Part shown: one piece after another, positions 43,801 to 52,700 of the stretch | How the letters are laid out: every line of letters starts with the position of its first letter | How positions within the stretch are numbered: position 1 is the stretch's first letter | DNA from: Mucilaginibacter gossypii | GTDB taxonomy: Bacteria > Bacteroidota > Bacteroidia > Sphingobacteriales > Sphingobacteriaceae | DNA: 64,000 nucleotides | NCBI RefSeq assembly: GCF_900100945.1 | Contig: NZ_FNCG01000013.1 | Coordinates: 124,001 to 188,000, forward strand | Direction: 5' to 3' | Program-made: the position numbers and the translations under genes | Notes under the pieces: generated by a model | Database searches by the model: none | What the model saw: the letters and a program-made list of their open reading frames with translations, nothing else | What the model was told of the DNA's origin: nothing

Positions 43801-44889
43801 GACCCCACCTTTACCATCGAAATAAGGAACAGCGGGCACCTGATCCCTTATGAAATGCGTGAAAAGATCTTTGAACCTTTCTTTAGGATGAAAGAATCTG
43901 AAAAGCAAATTGGCACAGGAATAGGGCTTTCCCTGTCCCGCTCGCTGGCCGAATTGCATAAAGGTTTATTAGTGTTGAATAAATCTATTAACGATTTTAA
44001 TATATTTAACCTTACTTTGCCTGTTCACCAGGAAAAAGAATTCGACCTGTATATTACCCCCGATGAATATGAGCAGGCTGACCTAAGTAACAGAGAGGAG
44101 AATATTGACTTTATGAAACCAGTTATACTTTTAGTGGATGATAACCCGGAAATACTTGATTTTATTTCGGATGATCTGAGCGACAAATATTCGGTTATTA
44201 AAGCCCTTAACGGACAGGAAGCGTTGGATATGATCGCCATCGAGAACATCCAGCTTATTATAAGCGACGTAATGATGCCGGGAATAGACGGGTTTGAACT
44301 ATGCAAAACCATTAAAACCAATTTCGATTACAGCCACATACCCATTATACTGCTTACTGCAAAAAATACCCTGCAAAGTAAAATTGAAGGCCTGGAGGTT
44401 GGCGCAGATGCTTATATCGAAAAACCGTTTTCGCCCGAACATTTGCAGGTGCAGATAGCTAACCTGCTTATTAACCGTAATAAAATTAAGGAGCATTTTG
44501 CGAGCTCGCCGCTGGCACATATCAAGTCGATGGCCTACTCAAAACCTGATGAAAGCTTTTTGGATAAGCTAAACGGTGTTATCTACAAAAACATCCAAAA
44601 CGCCGAGCTTGATGTTGAGCAGATAGCTAACCTCATGAACATGAGTAAGCCAACGCTGTACCGCAAGGTTAAAGCTATATCCAACCTTACTATTAACGAG
44701 CTTATCAATATCACCCGCCTCAAGGCTGCCGCGCAATTACTGGAAGAAGGTGATTATAAGATCTACGAAGTAGCCAACATGGTAGGTTACAGTTCTCAAT
44801 CACACCTGGGCCGTAATTTCCTGAAGCAATTCGGTACAACACCCACTGAATATCAGCAGACTAAGCGCAGTAAAGTAAAACAGGTTTAA
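40900..44889 (+). CDS. Hybrid two-component system regulator (HTCS) of PUL1
   Basis: The 1329-residue one-protein signalling system has, in order: signal peptide (LKPLYIFLLFFTVSFGICNAQ); a periplasmic two-propeller sensor of Reg_prop repeats (DRRGFLWFGTKDGLNRFDGY first); a Y_Y_Y domain; a membrane helix (AYIAYCLLFLLTGYYLL); a HisKA domain with phospho-His831 in VAHEIRTPLT; an ATPase domain (NLINNAIKYS, GTGIGLSLS); a receiver with Asp1123 in IISDVMMPG; and an AraC-type HTH at the end. The start is a TTG, chosen because the promoter box at 40876-40883 excludes the longer frame. It is divergent from susC and probably activates PUL1 when it binds a breakdown product. The ATP-lid motif reads RNSGHLI rather than DNGxGI. 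Confidence 0.95.
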   Translation: MKPLYIFLLFFTVSFGICNAQTYYFKHYQVEHGLSHNTVYCSMQDRRGFLWFGTKDGLNRFDGYTFKTFRHNPANKSTISNNMVHTLCLDKEGTLWIGTDEGLDKYDPLSETFTHINTANINGVRSITFDEHDNCWFVAGASLIRYNTKTGERIDYWPSQHFEATSVVIINGTVWASSSTGAVEKLDQASRTFTAYNVFKPTDKVTSKFIEKIYYAGNNKIFVGTNSHGFKEFDVETYTYKDLLNYNPDKTAVYVRDFLKYSDTEYWIATESGVFIYDSVKGTFLNLRKHFNDPYSISDNAVYCLWKDSEGGVWAGTYFGGLNYYPKQYSTFNKFYPDTEPNSLKGNVVREITKDIYGNLWMGTEDNGLNKLAPDNTWTHYTPGGSASISNTNIHGILALGNELFIGTFERGLDIMNIKTGKVERVYLAGNRNNDLKSNFIICFCKTRGGLIFVGTTRGIYRYNLASKDFTLIDKLPPYDFIYAITEDHMGKIWVGTVRDGIYCYNPANNTSTKLNYRYPVKNVLNTTTVNGVFEDSNHKLWFATEGLGLWRYDPDTDSYKFYDTNNGFPSNYIFRLEEDSHKNLWISTTRGLVCFNDNTGSIKIYTKANGLLSDQFNYNSSFKDADGTMYFGCVRGMVSFNPASFKQNYFVAPVYITGFQVHNKEISVNGADSLLKQSIITTKKINLNYNQSSFSIDFAALSFPSPEMTQYKYTMKGLDKGWTELKRNRKVYFTQLQPGHYTFVVKAANNNGTWTQKETSIEIDIAPPFWESVWAYIAYCLLFLLTGYYLLRSYHRKTREKNKRIIETLENDKEKQIYNAKIEFFTNVAHEIRTPLTLIKGPMEKVIRRAEQVPDIQNNLKIMEKNTNRLLDLTNQLLDFRKTETNGFSLSFVKTDIMDLLADTFLRFKPMAEQKNLSYTFIHPVKTVYAYVDIEAFTKIISNLINNAIKYSTSVVEIELLDHAENDPTFTIEIRNSGHLIPYEMREKIFEPFFRMKESEKQIGTGIGLSLSRSLAELHKGLLVLNKSINDFNIFNLTLPVHQEKEFDLYITPDEYEQADLSNREENIDFMKPVILLVDDNPEILDFISDDLSDKYSVIKALNGQEALDMIAIENIQLIISDVMMPGIDGFELCKTIKTNFDYSHIPIILLTAKNTLQSKIEGLEVGADAYIEKPFSPEHLQVQIANLLINRNKIKEHFASSPLAHIKSMAYSKPDESFLDKLNGVIYKNIQNAELDVEQIANLMNMSKPTLYRKVKAISNLTINELINITRLKAAAQLLEEGDYKIYEVANMVGYSSQSHLGRNFLKQFGTTPTEYQQTKRSKVKQV

Positions 44890-44907
44890 TCTTACCAGGA
44901 TGGACTA

Positions 44908-45018
44908 TCAGGCTAAGTCAGCGGCAATGGTCTTTATATAATCATACGGGCGTCCGGGAGGGTAATTCCACTCAGTTATAAGCTGCAAGCCTTTTGCATC
45001 GGCGATGGCCCCATGCAA
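44908..45018 (-). pseudogene. Possible gene remnant (36-codon C-terminal fragment)
   Basis: In the 305-base gap between the HTCS and the beta-helix gene, the minus strand reads 36 sense codons to a TGA at 44908-44910, including ADAKGLQLITEWNYPPGRPY, then DYIKTIAADLA. The composition is protein-like (Trp, aromatic and Pro-Gly turns), but there is no ATG and an in-frame stop precedes it, so it looks like the tail of a lost gene. I do not recognise the family. The rest of the gap (45019-45194) shows nothing. Confidence 0.25.
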
Positions 45019-45194
45019 TCATGTGCTATTAAAGCAACCCTCTTTTTTACAATTCTTGTTTATTACCGAAGCCCCAGAACGCTGCAAGCGGGTGATTTAA
45101 TTGTGCGGGCAACAATATGTAAAAAAATAACGTAGAACTGCCGGTTCCGCACAACAGGGAATGGTTGATTATCAAAACTCTTTCAGATTAATAA

Positions 45195-46574
45195 ATGGGA
45201 AATAACAATTACTTACTAAGCATGATAGCTGGTATGCTGGTAATATCATGCTTCGCGTGTTCAAAAAGTATAAACAAAATTGAGACACCGGCAAGTTCAA
45301 TTCCGGAGCAGAATGGAAAACTGCAAAGTTTGAAAACCAAGCCGGTAACTACCTATACTTACACCGTTAAAACTACCGAGTGGATGGTTGACGGGACAAA
45401 TATCCCGGCGGGGGCTATAATATATATCCCCGCCGGTGAACGTGGGGCTTTGCTGCTTAAAAACTTTAAAGGAACAGCCGCCGCTCCAATCTTAATTGTT
45501 AACCAGGGCGGAAGGGTGTCATTCACTACAGAAACTACCGCCTCGTATGCATTTAAGACACAAAACTGCCAGTACTTTAAGGTAATGGGAAATGGCGTTT
45601 CCTCAATTAAGTACGGGTTTGATATGAACGGCGGCAATATCGGTATGACGATGGACTATCTGAGCTCGGATTTTGAGATCGCGAATGTTGAGGTGCGTAA
45701 CAGCGGGTTTGCCGGGATCATGGCAAAAACCGATCCAACATGCGACGCTGCAACCTGGCGAGGCAATTTTACCATGAGTAATGTAATAATTCATGATAAT
45801 TACGTTCACAAAACAGGAGGGGAAGGCCTTTATATAGGAAATTCTTTTTATCAGAATGGCGTTTCAACTTCCTGCGGTACGGTTTTACCTCATGATGTCG
45901 TGAATGCCAGGATCTACAAAAACCTTGTTGACTCTACCGGTGCCGAAGGGATCCAGGTTGGCAGTGCTACGTCGGGATGCATGATCTATAGTAACACCGT
46001 TAAAAACCCGGGGATAAGTCCGTTTGCTTCTTATCAAAATAATGGCATACAGATAGGAGAAGGTACCGGCGGTCAATGTTATAACAACCTGGTTAAGAAT
46101 GCACCAGGCAATGGTATCATTGTTCTTGGTCTTGGGGATAACCAGGTATTCAATAATTATATTATTGACTCAAAGGCTTACGGTATTTTTGCTGATTCAC
46201 GGTATACGCCAGGCCCGAATTTTCAGTTTATCAATAATACCATTGTGGGCTCTGTTTTAGGCGGTATAAAGTTAAACTCTGAAACTATCCCCATGAATAC
46301 CGTTATTAATAATGCTATCATACAATCGGCATCGGTACAGCCGATAATTTTAAAAAGCACCAGCGTTAAACTTACCGAATCAAATAATTATGTAAATACA
46401 GATGTAAGCGTTTGCGGGTTTGTAAATTATAACGGAGATGATTTTCATTTACAACCGTCATCGCCGCTTATCGATCAGGGGGCAAACGTTTTATCATACG
46501 GCATAAAATTTGATTTTTATAATGCTGTACGCCCATCGGGTACGGCTTTTGATATTGGGGCTACAGAGTATTAA
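45195..46574 (+). CDS. Right-handed parallel beta-helix lipoprotein
   Basis: The 459-residue lipoprotein (signal MGNNNYLLSMIAGMLVISCF, lipobox CFAC) has a linker and then a PbH1-type beta-helix from about residue 60 to 440. Repeated rungs are visible: NVEVRNSGFAGIMAKT, VIIHDNYVHKTGGEGLYIG, ARIYKNLVDSTGAEGIQVG, CYNNLVKNAPGNGIIVLG and FINNTIVGSVLGGIKL. It ends in a conserved-looking SPLIDQGANV and FDIGATEY. Such proteins are often polysaccharide lyases or glycan-binding proteins, but no lyase catalytic motif is recognisable. It is convergent with the giant T9SS protein and shares a bidirectional terminator with it. Confidence 0.87.
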   Translation: MGNNNYLLSMIAGMLVISCFACSKSINKIETPASSIPEQNGKLQSLKTKPVTTYTYTVKTTEWMVDGTNIPAGAIIYIPAGERGALLLKNFKGTAAAPILIVNQGGRVSFTTETTASYAFKTQNCQYFKVMGNGVSSIKYGFDMNGGNIGMTMDYLSSDFEIANVEVRNSGFAGIMAKTDPTCDAATWRGNFTMSNVIIHDNYVHKTGGEGLYIGNSFYQNGVSTSCGTVLPHDVVNARIYKNLVDSTGAEGIQVGSATSGCMIYSNTVKNPGISPFASYQNNGIQIGEGTGGQCYNNLVKNAPGNGIIVLGLGDNQVFNNYIIDSKAYGIFADSRYTPGPNFQFINNTIVGSVLGGIKLNSETIPMNTVINNAIIQSASVQPIILKSTSVKLTESNNYVNTDVSVCGFVNYNGDDFHLQPSSPLIDQGANVLSYGIKFDFYNAVRPSGTAFDIGATEY

Positions 46575-46626
46575 TATGCAATACATCAGGCGTTTCTGTC
46601 TGGGGTAAAGGGAATTCCTGTAAAAG

Positions 46627-46659
46627 CAAAAGGGACGGCAACACTGCCATCCCTTTTTG
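46627..46659. terminator. Bidirectional intrinsic terminator
   Basis: AAAGGGA-C-GGCA pairs with TGCC-A-TCCCTTT across an ACAC loop. A T-run follows on the plus strand (46654-46658) and the complementary A-run serves the minus strand. It separates the convergent beta-helix and giant-protein genes. Confidence 0.9.
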
Positions 46660-46737
46660 CGTTTTAAAGTTTGGTCTCTTTTTTCAGGACATGACATTTT
46701 TAGCTTTAAGCTTTGTGTATTCTGCTTTTAGCTAAAA

Positions 46738-49700
46738 TCATGGGCTTACTATCATGCGCAATGGTGCCAGATTGTTGATCTGAACAAAGTAAACACCGGT
46801 CATATACGAGCGGGTTAACTGAACCCCAAGGTTACCGCCAAAACCACGATACCTGCCGCTTTGCATAACCTTGCCAAAATTATCCCGGATAACCAGGTTG
46901 ATCTCTTTCTGCTCCAGGTCGGGCGTTAGTTTAATGTTGAAGCTGCGTGCAGCCACCGGGTTTGGGTAGATCACATTGTTTTGAACAGTACCGATAGGTG
47001 CGCTGTTATCTTGTACAATGCCGGTTTTTTGACCTAAGGTTGAAGCCAGCGAATTGCTGCTGAGCAATGTAGGTTCCGTTCCATAAATCAGCTGATCTTT
47101 ATAATAAACAGTAATATGGCTGTTAAGCGCCATAGCAGCTTTGGCAGCAAACGAATAATCATTGGCCTCGTTAAATGCCGACCAGTCTGTTTTATTAACC
47201 TGGTATTGAATGTTACCGGTATTGCTTAAGGGGTAAAGCGAACCGGCCGATGGATCGATGGTTAATTCAAGATAGGTGTCTGCCCCGGTTAAAGGGGGAC
47301 TTAAAGTAACAAACCGGTTGTTGATTTTGCTGTTGCCCAGTTTGGCATAGCTTACCGAGAAATTCAATCCTGCTGTGCCTTCGCGGCTAAACCAATAACG
47401 AATGGAAAGATCGCTGTAATTGACAGGCACGTTTCCTGTATTGTTAAGCACCAGGTAGGTACTGATCGTATTTCCGGATGTGCTTTGATTTTGGTTTTGA
47501 TAAGATACAGTAAAAGCCGTGGTAGCTGTAACTGCAGCCGGCTCGGTACCGTAAATTAACTGCCCGTTGCGGTAAAGGGTGATATGGCTGTTTGCGGCAT
47601 AGCTCCCGGTGTATGGCAGGTATGAATAATCATCGGCCTCCGAAAAGTTTGACCAGTCCTGGTTTGCAAACCTCGACTGAATAACCCCGGAATTGCCGCC
47701 TGCGCTGAGCTGGCCGTTATTCAGGAAACCATATTCAATATAACCCAGGGCGCCTGTGCGCGGGTTGGGTAACTGAACATATTTCATGGTAACGTTACTG
47801 TTCCCCATTTGGGCATAATCAATCCATGAATTGATCCCGGCATAATTTTCCGCGGTAAACCAATACCTCATGGTCAGCTCGTTTAAATTAATGGCGACAG
47901 AATCCTGGTTAACAATTTTCAGAAATGGCTTAATGAGATTGTTTACAGGCTGGTTGTTATCCCCGTCGGAGTATTGTACCTGGACATTGTATGGCAATAC
48001 GGTGAAGGCTTTGCTTGAGGCTGTCGTGTCAAAACGAGCGTTGCCACCTTGCTGCGCTATGATAGTACTGCTGCCCGCACCTACAATATGCAGCTTGTTA
48101 TTGATTACCGTAGCTACGTTTAAGTTTGAGCTGGTGTAAACAACTGTAAGCCCGGAAGTAGCTGTCGCATTCAGGCTGATATCTGCATCGCCAGGCCTGC
48201 TTAAAGGCAACGCGGCAAAACTTATGCTTTGGCTCAGTTTGTTAACAGTTAAGGTTTGTGTAACCGGTGATGCCGCAAGGTAATTAGCATTCCCACCCTG
48301 CGAGGCGGTGATCACGGCCGTACCCGCACCGGTGATGTGCAACTTTGTGCCCGCTACCTGAACTACCGTACTGTCCGAACTGCTATAACTTACCGCAAGG
48401 CCAGAACTGGCTACAGCACCGGCCATAAAATCGCTGTCGGCAACTGTTTTTCCAGGGATCGCATTAAACGTAATGGTTTGTGCTTTTTGGCTAACGGTGA
48501 GGCTTTGATTAATAGAAGTAGCTGCTTTAAAACTGCTGTTTCCGGCCTGGGATGCAATGATGGTTGTTGTTCCGGCCGCTTTAATGTGGATGGCGCCATT
48601 GATCACACTGGCAACAGTAGTATCTGAACTGCTGTAGGAAACCGCTAAACCTGATGAAGCTGTTGCAACGGGCACAAAATCGGCATCGCCAAATGTTTTT
48701 CCGCTGAGGGACGCGAAGGTAATTGTTTGATCACCCAATACATCGGCAGCAATTTCGGTGCTGCTTAATGCCCTGCCGTAGATCTTGAAATTATCAATGG
48801 AGCCTTTGAACATCGGATCGGCAAACTGCGATTTGCCCAGATAATTTTGTGTGGTGCTGCCGAGCGCCGATGGTTTGATGGTAATGTTTGTTGAGGAGGT
48901 AACCGATGTACCATTTACATAAAGTGTGGTAGTAGTGCCCGCCCGCGTTACCGCCAGGTAGGTCCAGGTATTTAATGGGAAGGTGTAATTGTAATTGATA
49001 TTCTGTTCTGCAGCCGAGCCGTTTTTAGTAGCGTAACGAATGGTTGACTGCCCGTTGGTAACACCGGCCTGTACAGTAAGGAACATGTATTGGGTAGTGC
49101 TTGAGCCAAAGTCAAAAACACGCATCCAGGTACTTATGGCGTCCATCCGCACCCAGGCAGATATGGTAAAATCGTTCAGGGTACTGAAAATACCGGCAGG
49201 CAATGTTGCATAAGCGTTCGCAGAACCATCAAGCAGCAAAGATTTTCCATATTTACCCGCAGCACGGCTTGCTGTTGCCGCGAGTGCAGCATGATTGGCG
49301 CCCCAGGCATCAATGCCTTTACTACTGCTTTCCTCATCAAATTGATAAAAGTCGCGTTGCCCGGCATTGGGTTTAGCAACCGCTTCTGTGCTTTGGGTAC
49401 CTTCGCCGGTGCTGTCTGCAGGGGCTATAACATAAAAATAGGTTGTGCCATTGCTTACATTGCTGTCGGTGAAGGTAAGGTTACTAACCGAGCCAAGTGC
49501 GGTATATGGCCCGCCGGAAGTTGTTGAACGTTTAACGTTATAACTGTAGCCTGGAAGTGATTGCCATTCAAGGATGTTTTTGGCATCGCCCGCGGCAACT
49601 GTCAAAGAGTTTACAGCACTGCTAAGTACCGTGAGTACCAATGTGGAAGTACCTGTTGTACTGCCGTTGCCTGCCGACAGGCTTACATTAAAGGTGCCTG

Positions 49701-52700
49701 ATTCTGTTGGTTTTCCTGAAATTTTGCCTGATAAAGAATCAATTTGTAACCCAGCCGGCAATCCGCTGGCCGAAAAATGGTTGGGCGACTTAATTCCTGT
49801 TACCGTATAAGTCATAGGTTTTCCTATCAGCGTGGTATCCGTTGGCGCGCTGGTGATAATTACCGGTAATGGCCGGTCGTCCAGGAGCACCACATCATTG
49901 CCCGTACCGCCTTTATAGCTGATGCGAAGCGTGAAATTACCAACAGTTATCGGGGCAAGTTCGGGCAAACCTTTAAATGTACCGGATATTGCCGCACTTC
50001 CGGTGTTATCAATGATAGTGAACGAACTTCCCTGGGCCAGGCTGGTCGAGTCGATAGCCGTGATCTGTAGTTTAGGCTGGTTCACTAAATTAACAATGGC
50101 TGTACTTACCTTATCACTGGTGGCCGAACTGGTGCTTAATTCTACTCTATAGGTGGCATCGGCATTCATGGTGAGGGTGCCCACTTTTATGGTGCCAATG
50201 GACTGGTTACCAGGTGCCAATGCCGCTCCTGTACCCGAACCGGTACCGATAGTAGCCGATGATGTGCTTTTACCACTGCCGCCAAACGTGCCGGCCGTTG
50301 CAACCACCGGACTGGTGAATGTGCCGCTGTTAGGATCGTTATTGAGCAAATAAGTGCCGTTTTTTATCGTCGTTGTTCCGGAATAAGCCTGGTTACCGGT
50401 AAATGTCAGAATAGCTGTTCCAACTTTCTCTACGTTCATACTGCCGGTCATCGTTCCGCCGTAGCTGGTAGTTATATTCAGTGCACCGATGCTGATGGTT
50501 GGGCTGCCGCCACCATCTGTACGGATGGCGCCCCTGCCGCTCAATGAGCCAAAGCTGATGGTGCCGGTAGGGAACATGATGCCCTGGCAATCATTGCCGT
50601 TGGCGTCGAGGTTCCATGATGCATTCGCGCTGCCTGATTGCGGCACTTCAAAACGGGTACGTGAGTTGCCGCTGCGTAATTTGGATACAAAGTACCCGGT
50701 AAAGCTGCTGTTATCGGCAAACAAATGTAAACCGGCATATACGTTACCATCCTGAATAATTGTTCCGCTGCCGGTAAGCCGCCCGTAAAGGTTCAATGCG
50801 TTGCTGGTTTGGTAAAAATAACTGGTTTTTCCGGCAGCGATTTCAATATCGTTGTATAAGGTAGCATCACCGTTCGCCGAAAAAAGCGCGCCGCCGTTCA
50901 TGGTTATTTTTCCGGTACCGAGCGGGCCTGATGTAGGGGCGGAGGGCGCTCCTGTACTTGTTCCGGATATTTCCATCCCATAAACTGGCGGCCAGCTTTG
51001 CCCGTTCCCGTTGAGGATAGTACCGCCGGAGTAGGTGTTATTGCCTCCTGCGTACAGGAACCCGATACCGTTCTTGAGCAGGCTGCCTGTGCCTGTTATT
51101 TGCCCGATTAATGATACGGTGCCGCTTACATTGGGGGTGTTTACATTGAGTAACGTATCGAGCGTTACAGGCATCTTCAGGGTTTGATACCCAGAGCTGT
51201 TATTAACCAGGTCATTTCGCAAATGAATTGCTGCGCCGTCAATGGTATAGTTGCTGGCGTTTGCATTAAACTGGATTCTCGAGGCTACGAGGTTTGGGAT
51301 GTCGTTGGTCAGTACGGTATCTGCACTATTTTGAAAAGTAATAATGGCTGGATTAACCGGTGTCGCGTTTTCCTGCCAGTTGCTGGCCAGGGTAAGCGAG
51401 TCGGACTCGGGCTGCTGGCTCCATGTTGAAGTGCTTGAGCCGGGTACGCCAAATGTTTCGGCCGAATTGGAGCTTTCTTTGGTTTGGCCCACAGATGAAA
51501 CAACATAGTAGTATGGGCTTCCGTTGCTTACATTCAGATCCGCGTATGCCGTAGTTGAAACATTGGCTACAGTAGTATAAGGACCGCCGCTTATCGTAGC
51601 GCGTTTTACATTATAAGTAGCCGCACCTGCTGCTGCATTCCAGCTCAAGTCAACTTCCTTGTTTTTATTAACAGCTGCAGGCTGCGCCGGGGCAGCCGGT
51701 GGTACTGATGAAAAAATAACATTTGAGTTTCCGCTTTCCAATGTTCCGGCAAGCGCGGTCACTACATAATAATTGTTTACCTCGGGTACAGGGCTGGCAT
51801 CAATATATGATGTGTTGGTTATACCTGATTGTATAGTGGTAAACGGCCCGGTGGATGATGACGACCGTTTTACCGAATAGCTGGTAGCATTGGCTGAAGC
51901 TACCCAGGAAATATTAATTTGTGTAGCGTTAACAACCGCCGCCGCAGCTGAAGCGGGCGCTGCCGGCGCCTGGTTATTGACCACATTCAGCATGAGGGTT
52001 GCCGTGCCGGTGCCGCTGGCATTAGTGGCGGCTATGGTAATTTCGCTTTGCCCTAACGCGGTAGGTGTACCCGAGATGATACCGGTGGCCGCATCAATGC
52101 TAAGCCCTGCCGGCAAGCCGCTGGCACTATAAGAAGATGGATTAGCACTGGCTACGATGTTATAACTGAAAGGCCCACCACTGGTAGCTGTGGCTGTGGT
52201 AGCACTGCTAATCTCCGGAGACCCGGCAGGTGCAGATTGACTATAGGCTACATTACTGAACGTGGCTATATTTAGCGCCGAGTTATTACTGGAAAGGGCA
52301 TAAAATCCGGCATACAAATCCGTGGGGAAACCTGTTGCAGAATACCAGCAACCGAGACCGGTCCAACTAATGCCATCCTGCGAATGGTATGTAAATATGC
52401 GGGTGCCTACACGCTCAATTTTTAACCACCAGGGGGCTTTGGGTTGGTAGTGGTTTCCGGCACCGCCTGTCGCTTTAAGGAAAATATCATAAAAAGCCGA
52501 ACCGGGCGCCAGCGATTGGCGTAGCATGACCCCGCAACCACCGGTATTTAACGACATATTCTCAACTTTTACTACCAGTCCGGCATCGCCGCTAATTTTC
52601 TTAAAATTAAAGCTAAAAGCATTACTGGTAGAAGTTCCGGCGCCTTGAAGTGTCCAAACCCCGTTATTGTAGGCAGCGCTGCCCGCCAACCCGGTATTAC

